DNA of 64,000 nucleotides from Pseudomonas paralactis (GTDB taxonomy: Bacteria > Pseudomonadota > Gammaproteobacteria > Pseudomonadales > Pseudomonadaceae): positions 1 to 64,000 of the forward strand of contig NZ_JYLN01000014.1 of assembly GCF_001439735.1 (NCBI RefSeq), read 5' to 3'. The position numbers and the translations under genes are program-made. Positions 1-18,336 of the stretch are shown here, one piece after another; positions within the stretch are counted from its first letter, which is position 1; each line of letters starts with the position of its first letter. The notes beneath the pieces were generated by a model that had not been told where the DNA came from, searched no databases, and saw only the letters and a program-made list of their open reading frames with translations.

Positions 1-118
1 TTCTTGACGACCATAGAGCATTGGAACCACCTGATCCCATCCCGAACTCAGCAGTGAAACGATGCATCGCCGATGGTAGTGTGGGGTTTCCCCATGTGAG
101 AGTAGGTCATCGTCAAGA
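1..118 (+). rRNA. rrf: 5S ribosomal RNA
   Basis: The first ~118 bases are a complete or nearly complete 5S rRNA. The 5' end (2-10) is the exact reverse complement of 110-118, giving the terminal helix. The internal block GCATCGCCGATGGTAGTG and the GGGTTTCCCC hairpin are typical of Pseudomonas 5S. It must be the last gene of an rRNA operon whose 16S and 23S genes lie left of the window. The exact 5' end could be a base or two outside the window. Confidence 0.96.
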
Positions 119-128
119 TTAAATTCCG

Positions 129-166
129 AAACCCCTGTTTGCTAACGCAAACAGGGGTTTTGTTTT
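129..166 (+). terminator. Rho-independent terminator of the rRNA operon
   Basis: A perfect stem AAACCCCTGTTTG / CAAACAGGGGTTT with a short CTAACG loop is followed by TTGTTTT. It directly follows 5S and precedes birA. Confidence 0.93.
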
Positions 167-275
167 GGGCGGTCGAAAAACCATCGCTCATGTCCTAAGT
201 GCAAACGCCCCGCGTTTCTATGCAATGACCTTACGCATGGCTATTATGCGTGCCTCATTGTGAGGCGATATTTGC

Positions 276-1235
276 ATGCTGATGTTGTTGAAACTACTGA
301 AAGACGGTCGATTCCATTCTGGAGAAGCGCTTGGCTCCGCCCTGGGCGTCAGTCGCAGCGCTGTGTGGAAGCAGCTTCAGCATCTTGAGGCAGAGTTGGG
401 GTTGCCCATTCATAAGGTCCGAGGTCGTGGGTATCAATTGGCTGCGCCATTGGTTTTCTTGAGTTCAGAGCAAATCTCCCTGAATGCGGCCTCTTTAACC
501 TGGCCTGTTCATATTTTCGATTCCATCGACTCCACTAACGCAGAAGCTTTACGGCTTGTTGACTCAGGCTGCGAAGCGCCCTTTGTCGTGCTGGCGGAGC
601 AGCAGACGGCTGGTAGGGGGAGGCGTGGTCGGAAATGGGTCAGTCCGTTTGCGCAGAATGTCTACTACAGCCTTGTACTGCGCATTGAAGGTGGTCTGCG
701 ACAGTTGGAGGGGTTGAGTCTCGTAGTTGGCTTGGCAGTTATGCAGGCGTTGCGTGAGTCCGGTGTGCAGGGCGCGGCTTTGAAATGGCCGAACGACGTC
801 TTGGTCGGCCGCAAGAAAATTTCTGGCATTTTGCTTGAGCTGGTGGGAGATCCTGCAGATATCTGTCACGTTGTCCTGGGGATAGGCATCAATGTGAATA
901 TGCAGAAAGCCGATGATGTGGATCAGCAGTGGACTTCGATGCAGCTCGAGACTGGTTCTGCTATTGATCGCAACCAGCTGGTGGCGCGTCTGGGGGGGCA
1001 ATTGCAAAGCTATCTGGACCGACACAAGGCTGAGGGTTTTGCCGGGCTGCAAGATGAGTGGGAGCAGCATCACTTGTGGCAGGGCAAGCCTGTGTCACTC
1101 GTTGCGGGTGTCACCCAGATTGATGGGGTGGTGTTGGGTGTGGATCATCAGGGTGCGTTGCGTTTGGATGTCGACGGCATCGAGAAAATATACAGCGGCG
1201 GTGAGTTAAGCCTGAGGTTGCGTGATGATTCTTGA
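276..1235 (+). CDS. birA: Bifunctional biotin-[acetyl-CoA-carboxylase] ligase / biotin operon repressor BirA
   Basis: 319 residues, the normal length for two-function BirA. An N-terminal winged helix (about residues 15-55, helix [12 protein letters not shown]) is followed by the ligase domain with the biotinyl-AMP loop GRGRRG (113-118) and KWPND (170-174), then a small C-terminal SH3-like domain. It activates biotin to biotinyl-AMP and transfers it to the biotin carrier protein of acetyl-CoA carboxylase; the DNA-binding domain suggests it also represses biotin synthesis genes. The start at ATG 276 has a GAGG sequence 10 bases upstream. The stop overlaps the coaX start by 11 bp, so the two are translationally coupled. 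Confidence 0.97.
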   Translation: MLMLLKLLKDGRFHSGEALGSALGVSRSAVWKQLQHLEAELGLPIHKVRGRGYQLAAPLVFLSSEQISLNAASLTWPVHIFDSIDSTNAEALRLVDSGCEAPFVVLAEQQTAGRGRRGRKWVSPFAQNVYYSLVLRIEGGLRQLEGLSLVVGLAVMQALRESGVQGAALKWPNDVLVGRKKISGILLELVGDPADICHVVLGIGINVNMQKADDVDQQWTSMQLETGSAIDRNQLVARLGGQLQSYLDRHKAEGFAGLQDEWEQHHLWQGKPVSLVAGVTQIDGVVLGVDHQGALRLDVDGIEKIYSGGELSLRLRDDS

Positions 1236-1974
1236 GCTCGACTGTGGAAACAGCTTCATCAAGTGGCGTGTGCTTGAGGCGAGTAATGCACGTATTAGCG
1301 CAGAAGGCGTGGTGGGCTCGGATGACGCTTTGATTGAAAGTCTAATAGCGCTTCCTGGTCTTCTGCTCACGCGTTGTCGGTTAGTGAGTGTTCGAGCGCT
1401 TGAGGAGACCGATAAGCTAGTAGCGGCATTGGTGGAGGCCTTTGGCGTTACCGTATCTTGTGCGGGTTCTGCGAGGGAAATGGCGGGGGTGCGCAATGGC
1501 TACGAAGAGTTTGAGCGGCTTGGGCTTGATCGTTGGTTGGCCATGCTGGGTGCATACAAGTTGGCGTCCGGCGCGTGCGTAGTGCTCGATTTCGGTACAG
1601 CGGCGACCGCAGACTTTATCGATGTTGATGGTCAGCACTTGGGTGGGTTTATTTGCCCTGGCTTGCCGCTTATGCGCAACCAGTTGCGAACCCATACGCG
1701 CAAGATACGTTATGACGACGCAGCGGCTGAGAGAGCCCTGGAGCGTCTCTCTCCTGGGCGGACGACCGTAGAGGCTGTCGAACGTGGTTGTACGCTTATG
1801 TTGAGAGGGTTCGTGTTGACCCAGCTTGAATTGGCGCGAGGCTATTGGGGTGAAGAATTCACTGTCTTCTTGACGGGTGGGGATGCCGACCTGGTCAGGG
1901 ATGCTGCGCCTCAGGCTCGTTTGATCCCGGACCTTGTGTTTGTTGGTTTGGCAATGGCGTGTCCTTTGTCCTGA
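1225..1974 (+). CDS. coaX: Type III pantothenate kinase CoaX
   Basis: 249 residues. The N-terminal ASKHA phosphate loop [10 protein letters not shown] and the central motif [10 protein letters not shown] identify the type III (CoaX) pantothenate kinase, which phosphorylates pantothenate in the first step of CoA synthesis. This family is insensitive to CoA feedback and differs from E. coli CoaA. An in-frame GTG lies one codon upstream (1222), but ATG 1225 gives the family-typical N terminus. It overlaps birA by 11 bp, the usual Pseudomonas birA-coaX arrangement. Confidence 0.96.
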   Translation: MILELDCGNSFIKWRVLEASNARISAEGVVGSDDALIESLIALPGLLLTRCRLVSVRALEETDKLVAALVEAFGVTVSCAGSAREMAGVRNGYEEFERLGLDRWLAMLGAYKLASGACVVLDFGTAATADFIDVDGQHLGGFICPGLPLMRNQLRTHTRKIRYDDAAAERALERLSPGRTTVEAVERGCTLMLRGFVLTQLELARGYWGEEFTVFLTGGDADLVRDAAPQARLIPDLVFVGLAMACPLS

Positions 1975-1981
1975 GGTGATT

Positions 1982-2428
1982 ATGCGCTGGCTGTTTTTGC
2001 TTTTACTTGTCCTCAATGCTTTCTACTACGTCTGGCATCAGCAAGAGGCTCCGTTGCGTGCCAAGGACGTTACGCCATTGAGTCTTTATCGTGGGACGCA
2101 GCAAGATATTCGGCTCCTGAGTGAGTCTGCAGACACTGTGACCCGGCGTGATCGAGCAAGGGGAGCTGAAGCACAAAGCACCTGTCTGTACATTGGCGGC
2201 TTCTCCGATCGTCACCAGGCGCTCACTGTCGAGCAGCGGCTGATGAGCCTGGATATAAGGGTAAAGCTTCAATTGTTGAGCGCGCCTGAGGCCTCGGGTT
2301 ACTGGTTGCGTGTAGCGCCTGAGAGTCGGCGCTTGGCTGATGATCTGCCGTTCGAAAGCCTTGCTAATGAATTCAATGAGTTAAAACATAAAATAATGCT
2401 GTGCGAAGGCATTGCAACTCTCGAATAG
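1982..2428 (+). CDS. SPOR-domain membrane-anchored protein
   Basis: 148 residues. One N-terminal membrane segment (RWLFLLLLVLNAFYYVW, residues 2-18) leads into a periplasmic region. Residues ~60-145 (STCLYIGGFSDRHQA...) look like a SPOR fold, a module that binds denuded septal peptidoglycan. The ATG at 1982, 7 bp after coaX, gives the clean signal anchor; upstream in-frame starts would lie inside coaX. It is probably the third gene of the birA-coaX operon. A role in cell-envelope or septum work is inferred only from the domain. Confidence 0.8.
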   Translation: MRWLFLLLLVLNAFYYVWHQQEAPLRAKDVTPLSLYRGTQQDIRLLSESADTVTRRDRARGAEAQSTCLYIGGFSDRHQALTVEQRLMSLDIRVKLQLLSAPEASGYWLRVAPESRRLADDLPFESLANEFNELKHKIMLCEGIATLE

Positions 2429-2529
2429 TTTGCATAGAATGGCGCCCGCTTCGCAGTGAAGAGCTTTAAAGACTTCAGTGCGAAACGAAGGTCAACGCAG
2501 CTAACCTCATATTTTTAATGAGAAAATGC

Positions 2530-2557
2530 TTGACAGAAGGCCGGCGTGATGTAGAAT
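2530..2557 (+). promoter_or_regulatory. Sigma70-type promoter of the tRNA-Tyr/Gly/Thr operon
   Basis: A consensus -35 TTGACA (2530-2535) and -10 TAGAAT (2552-2557) are separated by 16 bp. They lie 13 bp before the tRNA-Tyr gene. The discriminator GCCGGCTCGC is GC-rich, as in stringently controlled stable-RNA promoters. Confidence 0.85.
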
Positions 2558-2570
2558 GCCGGCTCGCTTA

Positions 2571-2655
<85 letters not shown>

Positions 2656-2679
2656 TTTTTAGCGTGAGCTGCAAGCTCC

Positions 2680-2753
<74 letters not shown>

Positions 2754-2779
2754 AGTTTGCAGGTTGTGCGAGGTGTTTT

Positions 2780-2855
2780 GCTCTTGTAGCTCAGTTGGTA
2801 GAGCACACCCTTGGTAAGGGTGAGGTCAGCGGTTCAAATCCGCTCAAGAGCTCCA
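2780..2855 (+). tRNA. tRNA-Thr (anticodon GGT)
   Basis: 76-nt tRNA with acceptor stem GCTCTTG/CAAGAGC, anticodon GGT at 2813-2815 and encoded CCA. Last gene of the Tyr-Gly-Thr cluster. In many gammaproteobacteria a tuf gene follows directly; here a terminator follows instead. Confidence 0.98.
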
Positions 2856-2860
2856 TATAA

Positions 2861-2893
2861 CAAGGCAGATATGAAAATATCTGCCTTTGTTTT
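2861..2893 (+). terminator. Terminator after the tRNA-Tyr/Gly/Thr operon
   Basis: Stem AAGGCAGATAT / ATATCTGCCTT with a GAAA loop, followed by TGTTTT, starting 6 bp after tRNA-Thr. Confidence 0.88.
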
Positions 2894-2969
2894 AACAGCT
2901 GCCTCGGCTTGTATCGTGTTGTGTCTGGCTGTGATTGTCAGGTGATTTCAAGTCTGTTGGGGTTGGTTG

Positions 2970-2998
2970 TTGTAAAGTCTTTTTCAGGCCTGCATAAT
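2970..2998 (+). promoter_or_regulatory. Promoter of tRNA-Trp - secE - nusG
   Basis: -35 TTGTAA (2970-2975), 17-bp spacer and -10 CATAAT (2993-2998), 19 bp before tRNA-Trp. The upstream terminator and this promoter make tRNA-Trp-secE-nusG a separate transcription unit. Confidence 0.7.
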
Positions 2999-3017
2999 GG
3001 TCGGCCTGATTTGTTTT

Positions 3018-3093
3018 AGGTCAGTAGCTCAATTGGCAGAGCGACGGTCTCCAAAACCGTAGGTTGGGGGTTCGATTCCCTCCTGACCTGCCA
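3018..3093 (+). tRNA. tRNA-Trp (anticodon CCA)
   Basis: 76-nt tRNA with acceptor AGGTCAG/CTGACCT, anticodon CCA at 3051-3053, T-arm GGGTTCGATTCCC and encoded CCA. It lies 45 bp before secE, as usual in Pseudomonas. Confidence 0.98.
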
Positions 3094-3138
3094 GATTCAC
3101 GTGGTGTGTCTGGCTTTCTTTTCACAGGATCTTCATAG

Positions 3139-3507
3139 ATGACTCCTAAGGCTGAAGCTCAAAGCTCTCGTTTCGATCTGGTCAAGTGGCTCGCTGTAGT
3201 CGCCTTGGTGGTCGTAGGCGTTGTTGGCAATCAGTACTATTCTGCTTCGCCGATCCTGTACCGTGTTCTCGCATTGCTGGCCCTTGCTGCTGTAGCTGCC
3301 TTTGTAGGCCTGCAGACAGCTAAAGGCAAGTCTTTCGCGGTCCTGGTAAAGGAAGCTCGCACCGAAATTCGTAAAGTCGTTTGGCCGACTCGCCAAGAAA
3401 CCACGCAGACCACATTGATTGTCGTGGCTGTTGTTCTGGTTATGGCGTTGCTGTTGTGGGGGCTCGATTCCCTGCTCGGCTGGCTTGTTTCCTTGATTGT
3501 TGGCTAA
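3139..3507 (+). CDS. secE: Preprotein translocase subunit SecE
   Basis: 122 residues. Two N-terminal membrane helices (~16-34, ~42-60), an amphipathic stretch with the family motif RKVVWPTRQE (~78-87), and a third membrane helix (~92-118) match the gammaproteobacterial three-helix SecE. It clamps SecY in the SecYEG channel of the inner membrane. secE and nusG are separated by 9 bp and cotranscribed from the tRNA-Trp promoter. Confidence 0.97.
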   Translation: MTPKAEAQSSRFDLVKWLAVVALVVVGVVGNQYYSASPILYRVLALLALAAVAAFVGLQTAKGKSFAVLVKEARTEIRKVVWPTRQETTQTTLIVVAVVLVMALLLWGLDSLLGWLVSLIVG

Positions 3508-3516
3508 GGGTGTCCC

Positions 3517-4050
3517 GTGGCTAAGCGTTGGTACGTTGTGCATGCTTACTCGGGTTACGAGAAGCATGTTATGCGCTCTTTGCTGGAGCGCGTAAAGCTG
3601 GCAGGCATGGAAGATGGCTTCGGCGAAATTCTGGTTCCCACTGAAGAAGTGGTTGAAATGCGGAATGGCCAGAAGCGCAAGAGTGAGCGTAAGTTCTTCC
3701 CTGGCTACGTGCTGGTACAGATGGACATGAATGAAGGTACTTGGCACTTGGTCAAGGACACTCCTCGTGTCATGGGTTTCATTGGCGGTACCGCTGATAA
3801 GCCTGCTCCGATCACTGACAAAGAGGCGGAAGCAATTCTGCGTCGTGTTGCTGACGGTAGTGACAAGCCCAAGCCGAAGACGTTGTTCGAGCCGGGTGAG
3901 GTTGTTCGTGTTACCGATGGTCCTTTCGCTGATTTCAATGGCACCGTCGAAGAAGTTAACTACGAAAAGAGCCGGATCCAAGTGGCAGTGCTCATTTTCG
4001 GTCGCTCTACTCCGGTAGAGTTGGAGTTCAGCCAGGTCGAGAAGGTCTAG
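3517..4050 (+). CDS. nusG: Transcription termination/antitermination protein NusG
   Basis: 177 residues starting at GTG 3517 (AAGGG 7 bases upstream). The N-terminal NGN domain ([14 protein letters not shown]...), which binds the RNA polymerase clamp, is followed by a KOW domain (~residues 125-177, [16 protein letters not shown]). NusG suppresses pausing, links RNA polymerase to Rho, and bridges to ribosomal protein S10. A strong terminator follows. Confidence 0.98.
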   Translation: MAKRWYVVHAYSGYEKHVMRSLLERVKLAGMEDGFGEILVPTEEVVEMRNGQKRKSERKFFPGYVLVQMDMNEGTWHLVKDTPRVMGFIGGTADKPAPITDKEAEAILRRVADGSDKPKPKTLFEPGEVVRVTDGPFADFNGTVEEVNYEKSRIQVAVLIFGRSTPVELEFSQVEKV

Positions 4051-4065
4051 CTGAAAAAGCATCCC

Positions 4066-4096
4066 AACCCCACAGCCTTAGGCTGTGGGGTTTTGT
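4066..4096 (+). terminator. Terminator after nusG
   Basis: Stem AACCCCACAGCC / GGCTGTGGGGTT, TTA loop and T-rich tail. It separates secE-nusG from the rplK operon. Confidence 0.9.
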
Positions 4097-4167
4097 CGTC
4101 ACTGGGATAAACGCGCAAGTAACCGGGGAGCCTTTTTAGGCGTTTGAACCCGTAATTGGAGTGCCTC

Positions 4168-4599
4168 ATGGCCAAGAAGATTACCGCTTACATCAAGCTG
4201 CAAGTGAAGGCCGCTCAGGCCAACCCTAGCCCACCCGTCGGTCCAGCTCTGGGTCAGCACGGCGTGAATATCATGGAATTCTGCAAGGCCTTCAACGCCC
4301 GTACTCAGGGTCTTGAGCCAGGTCTGCCGACTCCAGTGATCATCACTGTATACAGCGACCGTAGCTTCACTTTCGAAACCAAGTCGACCCCGGCTTCGGT
4401 TTTGTTGAAGAAAGCTGCTGGTCTGACTAGCGGTTCCGCTCGTCCGAACACCGTTAAGGTTGGCACCGTAACTCGTGCTCAGCTGGAAGAAATCGCGAAA
4501 ACCAAAAACGCGGATCTGACTGCAGCTGATATGGATGCAGCCGTGCGTACCATCGCCGGTTCTGCTCGTAGCATGGGCCTTAACGTGGAGGGTGTGTAA
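4168..4599 (+). CDS. rplK: 50S ribosomal protein L11
   Basis: 143 residues, full length. The N-terminal proline-rich helix region ([17 protein letters not shown]) and C-terminal rRNA-binding domain are intact. L11 forms the GTPase-associated centre with 23S rRNA and is needed for RelA activation. ATG 4168 is preferred over an upstream in-frame start because TTGGAG lies 6 bases before it and the product then begins [10 protein letters not shown]. It overlaps rplA by one base (TAATG). Confidence 0.98.
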   Translation: MAKKITAYIKLQVKAAQANPSPPVGPALGQHGVNIMEFCKAFNARTQGLEPGLPTPVIITVYSDRSFTFETKSTPASVLLKKAAGLTSGSARPNTVKVGTVTRAQLEEIAKTKNADLTAADMDAAVRTIAGSARSMGLNVEGV

Positions 4600-5294
4600 T
4601 GGCTAAGCTGACCAAGCGCCAAAAGGCTATCGCCGGCAAAATTGAAGCAGGCAAGTCTTACAACTTCGTAGACGCTGCTGCCCTGCTGACCGAGCTGTCG
4701 ACTGTCAAGTTCAGCGAGTCTGTTGACGTTGCTGTGAACCTGGGTGTTGACCCACGTAAATCCGACCAGGTCGTTCGTAGCGCTACTGTGCTGCCACACG
4801 GTACTGGCAAGACTGTACGTGTTGCTGTCTTCACCCAAGGCCCGGCAGCTGAAGCTGCTCTGGCTGCCGGCGCTGATCGCGTTGGTATGGATGACCTGGC
4901 TGCCGAAATGAAAGGCGGCGACCTGAACTATGACGTCGTTATTGCTTCCCCGGATGCAATGCGCGTTGTAGGTCAGTTGGGTCAGATCCTGGGTCCACGC
5001 GGCCTGATGCCTAACCCTAAAGTCGGCACCGTAACGCCAGACGTAGCTACCGCGGTTAAAAACGCAAAGGCTGGTCAGGTTCGTTATCGCACCGACAAAA
5101 ACGGCATCATTCACACCTCCGTTGGCAAAGTCGGCTTCGACGCCGTCAAGCTGAAGGAAAACGTTGAAGCTCTGATCGCTGATTTGAAGCGTATCAAGCC
5201 AGCTTCCTCGAAAGGTATCTACGTCAAGCGCGTTACCCTGAGCACCACTATGGGCCCAGGTCTGGTCATCGACCAAGGCTCGCTGGACGTATAA
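4599..5294 (+). CDS. rplA: 50S ribosomal protein L1
   Basis: 231 residues, the standard two-domain L1 of the ribosomal stalk. Its start overlaps the rplK stop (TAATG), consistent with translational coupling. In E. coli L1 represses its own operon by binding the rplK leader mRNA; the same is likely here but no L1 site was resolved. Confidence 0.98.
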   Translation: MAKLTKRQKAIAGKIEAGKSYNFVDAAALLTELSTVKFSESVDVAVNLGVDPRKSDQVVRSATVLPHGTGKTVRVAVFTQGPAAEAALAAGADRVGMDDLAAEMKGGDLNYDVVIASPDAMRVVGQLGQILGPRGLMPNPKVGTVTPDVATAVKNAKAGQVRYRTDKNGIIHTSVGKVGFDAVKLKENVEALIADLKRIKPASSKGIYVKRVTLSTTMGPGLVIDQGSLDV

Positions 5295-5493
5295 GACACA
5301 AGTTGGCGCAAGCGATTGCGCCAATTGAAAGATTGGGGTCCCTGCCTGGCGGGGGCTATCCAAGACCGTAGGCGACGCAAGTCTTAAACCAACAAGCCTA
5401 CGCAGATGGTGCTCCCGGTTCCTTACCGAATCAGACACCAAAACGACATCCGGCCTCGGCCAGATGAAACGGTAACAAGCAGGAGTTAAACCC
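5295..5493 (+). promoter_or_regulatory. L10 leader (autogenous control region of rplJL)
   Basis: A 199-bp gap precedes rplJ. It contains a near-terminal hairpin (TTGGCGCAA / TTGCGCCAA, 5303-5324) and a second structure whose inner stem GTAGGC (5368-5373) pairs with GCCTAC (5396-5401) next to an internal loop. Position and structure fit the L10 leader, where excess L10-(L12)4 complex represses rplJL translation. The exact kink-turn was not verified by folding. Confidence 0.7.
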
Positions 5494-5994
5494 GTGGCAA
5501 TTAATCTCGAAGACAAGAAGGCCATCGTCGCTGAAGTCAACGAGGCTGCCAAAGCTGCTCTGTCCGCTGTCGTGGCTGATGCCCGTGGTGTGACAGTAGG
5601 CGCTATGACCGGACTCCGTAAAGAGGCTCGTGAAGCTGGCGTATACGTACGTGTTGTACGTAACACCCTGCTCAAGCGCGCCGTTGCTGACACTGAATAC
5701 AGTGTTCTCAACGACGTGTTCACTGGCCCGACTCTGATCGCATTCTCCAAGGATCATCCGGGCGCTGCTGCCCGTTTGTTCAAAGAGTTCGCCAAGAGTC
5801 AGGATAAGTTCGAGATCAAGGCAGCTGCGTTCGAGGGCAAGTTCCTCGCAGCTAACCAAATCGACGTACTGGCAACACTGCCGACCCGCGACGAAGCCAT
5901 TTCGCAGCTGATGAGCGTGATTCAAGGCGCTACCAGCAAGCTGGCTCGTACTCTGGCTGCAGTTCGCGAGCAAAAAGAAGCTGCCGCAGCCTAA
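5494..5994 (+). CDS. rplJ: 50S ribosomal protein L10
   Basis: 166 residues, GTG start with AGGAG 8 bases upstream. It anchors L7/L12 dimers to 23S rRNA; the C-terminal Ala-rich helix ([13 protein letters not shown]-like) is the L12-docking segment. Probably autoregulated through the preceding leader. Confidence 0.97.
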   Translation: MAINLEDKKAIVAEVNEAAKAALSAVVADARGVTVGAMTGLRKEAREAGVYVRVVRNTLLKRAVADTEYSVLNDVFTGPTLIAFSKDHPGAAARLFKEFAKSQDKFEIKAAAFEGKFLAANQIDVLATLPTRDEAISQLMSVIQGATSKLARTLAAVREQKEAAAA

Positions 5995-6072
5995 GGCTGA
6001 GCAAATTCTCTCGCGTATTTTTGTTTATTTCGATGGCCGCGTAGGCCGTCCCCCAATTCAGGAAATACAGCA

Positions 6073-6438
6073 ATGTCTATCTCCCAAGACGATATCCTCA
6101 ACGCCGTAGCTGAAATGTCGGTTCTGCAGGTTGTTGAGCTGATCAAAGCTTTCGAAGAAAAATTCGGCGTTTCCGCTGCCGCTGCTTCCGCTGGCCCAGC
6201 TGCTGCTGCTGCTGTTGTTGAAGAGCAAACCGAATTCAACGTCATGCTGACCGAAGCTGGCGAGAAGAAAGTAAACGTGATCAAGGCAGTACGTGAACTG
6301 ACCGGTCTGGGCCTGAAAGAAGCCAAGGCTGTAGTTGACGGCGCTCCTGCCATGGTTCTGGAAGCTGTTGCCAAAGACGCAGCTGACAAAGCCAAAGCTA
6401 CTCTGGAAGAAGCAGGCGCTAAAGTCGAGCTGAAGTAA
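6073..6438 (+). CDS. rplL: 50S ribosomal protein L7/L12
   Basis: 121 residues. N-terminal dimerisation helices (1-33), an Ala-rich flexible hinge (~34-52) and a C-terminal factor-binding domain with [15 protein letters not shown]. It recruits EF-G, EF-Tu and IF2 to the ribosome. The acidic, alanine-rich composition is normal for the family. Confidence 0.98.
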   Translation: MSISQDDILNAVAEMSVLQVVELIKAFEEKFGVSAAAASAGPAAAAAVVEEQTEFNVMLTEAGEKKVNVIKAVRELTGLGLKEAKAVVDGAPAMVLEAVAKDAADKAKATLEEAGAKVELK

Positions 6439-6484
6439 GCATCGACCTTGCGTCTCCAGCCCAAGCGTTAAGCTGAAGGCTGAT

Positions 6485-6513
6485 GGCTGGTGGCTCTTGC
6501 CACCGGCCTTTTT
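6485..6513 (+). terminator. Attenuator between rplL and rpoB
   Basis: Stem GGCTGGTGGC / GCCACCGGCC with a TCTT loop followed by TTTTT, in a 219-bp gap. In E. coli a partial terminator at the same place lets only part of transcription reach rpoBC; the position and structure suggest the same here. Confidence 0.82.
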
Positions 6514-6657
6514 CCGTTCTTGGCTGTCGACTCGGTCGCCGCCATTAACGCGCTGTAGCCACCCGAAGCGGTGGTGCAAACCATGGGGTTTGCAAGATTT
6601 TCTGGCTGCTCCCGTCGGAGGGGCCAAACAAGCAGGTGACCAAGCTGGGGAACGCTG

Positions 6658-10731
<4,074 letters not shown>

Positions 10732-10746
10732 CACGTGACGCGAATC

Positions 10747-10773
10747 GAGAGCGTGGCCGTTTGGCCCGCTCTC
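10747..10773 (+). other. Intergenic hairpin between rpoB and rpoC
   Basis: GAGAGCG-T-GGCC / GGCC-CGCTCTC with a GTTT loop and one bulged T. There is no T-run after it, so it is more likely an mRNA processing or stability structure than a terminator. It ends 10 bases before the AGGAGGAAA ribosome-binding site of rpoC. Confidence 0.6.
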
Positions 10774-10795
10774 TGCTCCGCCAGGAGGAAAGGCC

Positions 10796-14995
<4,200 letters not shown>

Positions 14996-15091
14996 GTTCT
15001 GCGATAGATGAGTCTGGGCCCTGACACTCCCGTTCGTCGGATCGAGGCATTTTTGCCCCGCTTCGACGCGAGGGGAGGTCGGGGCCTTGCC

Positions 15092-15120
15092 TTGACTGGG
15101 GACAAGATCCTCTTTAGACT
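15092..15120 (+). promoter_or_regulatory. Promoter of the str operon (rpsL-rpsG-fusA-tuf)
   Basis: -35 TTGACT (15092-15097), 17-bp spacer, -10 TAGACT (15115-15120), within the 216-bp rpoC-rpsL gap, about 91 bp before rpsL. Confidence 0.75.
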
Positions 15121-15211
15121 CTTGTACCCCTAAATTTGGCGGGAATTCGTTCCTGCCATTTTGCTTTTCTTGCAAGACAATAGCGTCGCAAGACAACAGT
15201 GGAGCTAGTAG

Positions 15212-15583
15212 ATGGCAACTATCAACCAGCTGGTACGTCAGCCGCGTAAGCGTATCGTCGAGAAATCCGACGTACCTGCGCTGCAGAACTGCCCGCAACG
15301 TCGTGGCGTATGCACCCGTGTGTATACCACCACGCCGAAAAAACCTAACTCGGCACTGCGTAAAGTATGCCGTGTGCGTCTGACCAACGGTTTCGAGGTT
15401 TCCTCGTACATCGGCGGTGAAGGCCACAACCTGCAAGAGCACAGCGTGGTACTGATCCGTGGCGGTCGTGTAAAAGACTTGCCAGGCGTTCGTTATCACA
15501 CCGTACGTGGCTCCTTGGATACTTCCGGCGTTAAAGGTCGTAACCAGGGTCGTTCGAAGTACGGTACCAAGAAGCCTAAGTAG
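15212..15583 (+). CDS. rpsL: 30S ribosomal protein S12
   Basis: 123 residues. S12 sits at the decoding centre. The streptomycin-site loop [12 protein letters not shown] has the sensitive Lys43, and Lys88 (GRVKDLPGV) is also wild type. First gene of the str operon. Confidence 0.98.
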   Translation: MATINQLVRQPRKRIVEKSDVPALQNCPQRRGVCTRVYTTTPKKPNSALRKVCRVRLTNGFEVSSYIGGEGHNLQEHSVVLIRGGRVKDLPGVRYHTVRGSLDTSGVKGRNQGRSKYGTKKPK

Positions 15584-15678
15584 TAGGCTTTTTGTAAACC
15601 TGAATCATCTTATTTTCTGAGTCGATAAGAGTAAGGTCGGAGGCGTCCCGAAAGGGCACCGATTCCGAGCGAACCTGA

Positions 15679-16170
<492 letters not shown>

Positions 16171-16200
16171 TTTTAGCTTCACTAATTTTGCGAGGGCTTT

Positions 16201-18306
16201 ATGGCTCGTACTACTCCGATTAGCCGCTACCGTAACATCGGTATCGTCGCTCACGTGGATGCTGGTAAAACCACCACCACCGAGCGCGTACTGTTTTACA
16301 CCGGCAAAAGTCACAAAATGGGCGAGGTGCATGACGGCGCCGCGACCACAGACTGGATGGTTCAGGAGCAGGAGCGTGGTATTACCATTACTTCTGCTGC
16401 TATTACCGCCTTCTGGAAAGGTTCCGAGAAGCAGTACAAAGACGAGCATCGCTTCAACGTAATCGATACCCCGGGCCACGTAGACTTCACCATTGAAGTT
16501 GAGCGTTCCCTGCGCGTACTCGACGGCGCTGTCGTTGTGTTCTGCGGCACCTCGGGTGTTGAGCCTCAGTCGGAAACCGTATGGCGTCAAGCCAACAAGT
16601 ACGGCGTTCCACGTCTTGTTTATGTAAACAAGATGGACCGTGCTGGTGCCAACTTCCTGCGCGTGATCGGTCAGATCAAGCAGCGTCTGGGTCACACTCC
16701 GGTGCCTATCCAGTTGGCTATCGGTTCCGAAGACAATTTCCAGGGTCAGATCGATCTGATCAACATGGAAGCTGTTTACTGGAATGATTCCGACAAAGGT
16801 ATGGTTCCTGTTCGCAAGCCTATCCCTGAAGAGCTTCAGGAGCTGGCTGACGAGTGGCGCAACAACATGGTTGAGGCTGCAGCCGAAGCCAGCGAAGAGC
16901 TGATGAACAAATACCTCGAAGGTGAAGAACTCACCAACGTGGAAATCAAGGCCGCTCTGCGTCAGCGTACTATCGCTGGTGAGATCGTCTTGGCTGTTTG
17001 CGGTTCCTCGTTCAAGAACAAGGGTGTTCCCCTGGTTCTCGACGCCGTTATCGACTACCTGCCTGCTCCAACCGACATTCCTGCTATCAAGGGTTCCAAC
17101 CCTGATAACGAGGAAGAAGAGATGGAGCGTCATGCTGACGACAACGAGCCGTTCTCGGCTCTGGCGTTCAAGATCGCTACCGACCCATTCGTGGGTACTT
17201 TGACCTTCGTCCGCGTTTACTCGGGCGTGTTGGCCTCCGGCGACGGCGTGATCAACTCGGTTAAAGGCAAGAAAGAGCGCGTGGGTCGTATGGTGCAAAT
17301 GCACGCAAACGCCCGTGAAGAGATCAAGGAAGTACGCGCTGGTGACATCGCGGCCCTGATCGGCATGAAGGACGTCACCACTGGTGAAACTTTGTGCGAC
17401 GCTGCCAAGCCAATCATCCTGGTTCGCATGGACTTCCCGGAGCCGGTTATCTCGGTTGCCGTAGAGCCTAAAACCAAGGATGACCAGGAAAAAATGGGTA
17501 TCGCTCTGGGCAAGCTTGCTCAGGAAGATCCATCTTTCCGCGTCAAAACTGATGAAGAGACTGGTCAAACGATCATCTCTGGCATGGGCGAGCTGCACCT
17601 GGACATCCTGGTTGACCGGATGCGCCGTGAGTTCAACGTCGAAGCCAACATCGGTAAGCCTCAGGTTTCCTATCGTGAGCGCATCACGAAGAACTGCGAA
17701 ATCGAAGGCAAGTTCGTTCGTCAATCCGGCGGTCGTGGTCAGTTCGGTCACTGCTGGATCCGTTTTGCTCCTGCTGACGAAGGTCAGGAAGGTCTGCAAT
17801 TCGTGAACGAAGTAGTAGGTGGTGTTGTTCCTAAGGAATACATCCCTGCTATCCAGAAGGGTATCGAAGAGCAGATGAAGAACGGTGTTGTTGCCGGCTA
17901 TCCGCTGATCGGCCTGAAAGCAACCGTTTTTGACGGTTCTTACCACGACGTCGACTCCAACGAGATGGCGTTTAAGGTGGCTGCTTCCATGGCAACCAAG
18001 CAACTGGCCCAGAAGGGCGGTGGTGAGTTGCTTGAGCCAATCATGGCGGTAGAAGTTGTTACACCTGAAGACTATATGGGTGATGTCATGGGCGACCTTA
18101 ACCGTCGTCGCGGCATGATCTTGGGTATGGAAGACACGGTTTCCGGCAAAGTGATTCGCGCCGAGGTTCCGTTGGGTGAGATGTTCGGTTATGCGACCGA
18201 CGTTCGCTCCATGTCCCAGGGTCGCGCAAGCTACTCTATGGAATTCAAAAAATACAACACAGCTCCGGCGCACATCGCTGAAACTGTATCCAAAAAACAA
18301 GGCTGA
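16201..18306 (+). CDS. fusA: Elongation factor G
   Basis: 701 residues. G-domain motifs AHVDAGKTT (P-loop), RGITI (switch I), DTPGHVDF and NKMD are followed by domains II-V. It drives translocation and, with RRF, ribosome recycling. It lies 30 bp after rpsG and 30 bp before tuf, in the str operon. Confidence 0.98.
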   Translation: MARTTPISRYRNIGIVAHVDAGKTTTTERVLFYTGKSHKMGEVHDGAATTDWMVQEQERGITITSAAITAFWKGSEKQYKDEHRFNVIDTPGHVDFTIEVERSLRVLDGAVVVFCGTSGVEPQSETVWRQANKYGVPRLVYVNKMDRAGANFLRVIGQIKQRLGHTPVPIQLAIGSEDNFQGQIDLINMEAVYWNDSDKGMVPVRKPIPEELQELADEWRNNMVEAAAEASEELMNKYLEGEELTNVEIKAALRQRTIAGEIVLAVCGSSFKNKGVPLVLDAVIDYLPAPTDIPAIKGSNPDNEEEEMERHADDNEPFSALAFKIATDPFVGTLTFVRVYSGVLASGDGVINSVKGKKERVGRMVQMHANAREEIKEVRAGDIAALIGMKDVTTGETLCDAAKPIILVRMDFPEPVISVAVEPKTKDDQEKMGIALGKLAQEDPSFRVKTDEETGQTIISGMGELHLDILVDRMRREFNVEANIGKPQVSYRERITKNCEIEGKFVRQSGGRGQFGHCWIRFAPADEGQEGLQFVNEVVGGVVPKEYIPAIQKGIEEQMKNGVVAGYPLIGLKATVFDGSYHDVDSNEMAFKVAASMATKQLAQKGGGELLEPIMAVEVVTPEDYMGDVMGDLNRRRGMILGMEDTVSGKVIRAEVPLGEMFGYATDVRSMSQGRASYSMEFKKYNTAPAHIAETVSKKQG

Positions 18307-18336
18307 TTCAGTCCTTTAGGCAAGGAGTTAATTGTC

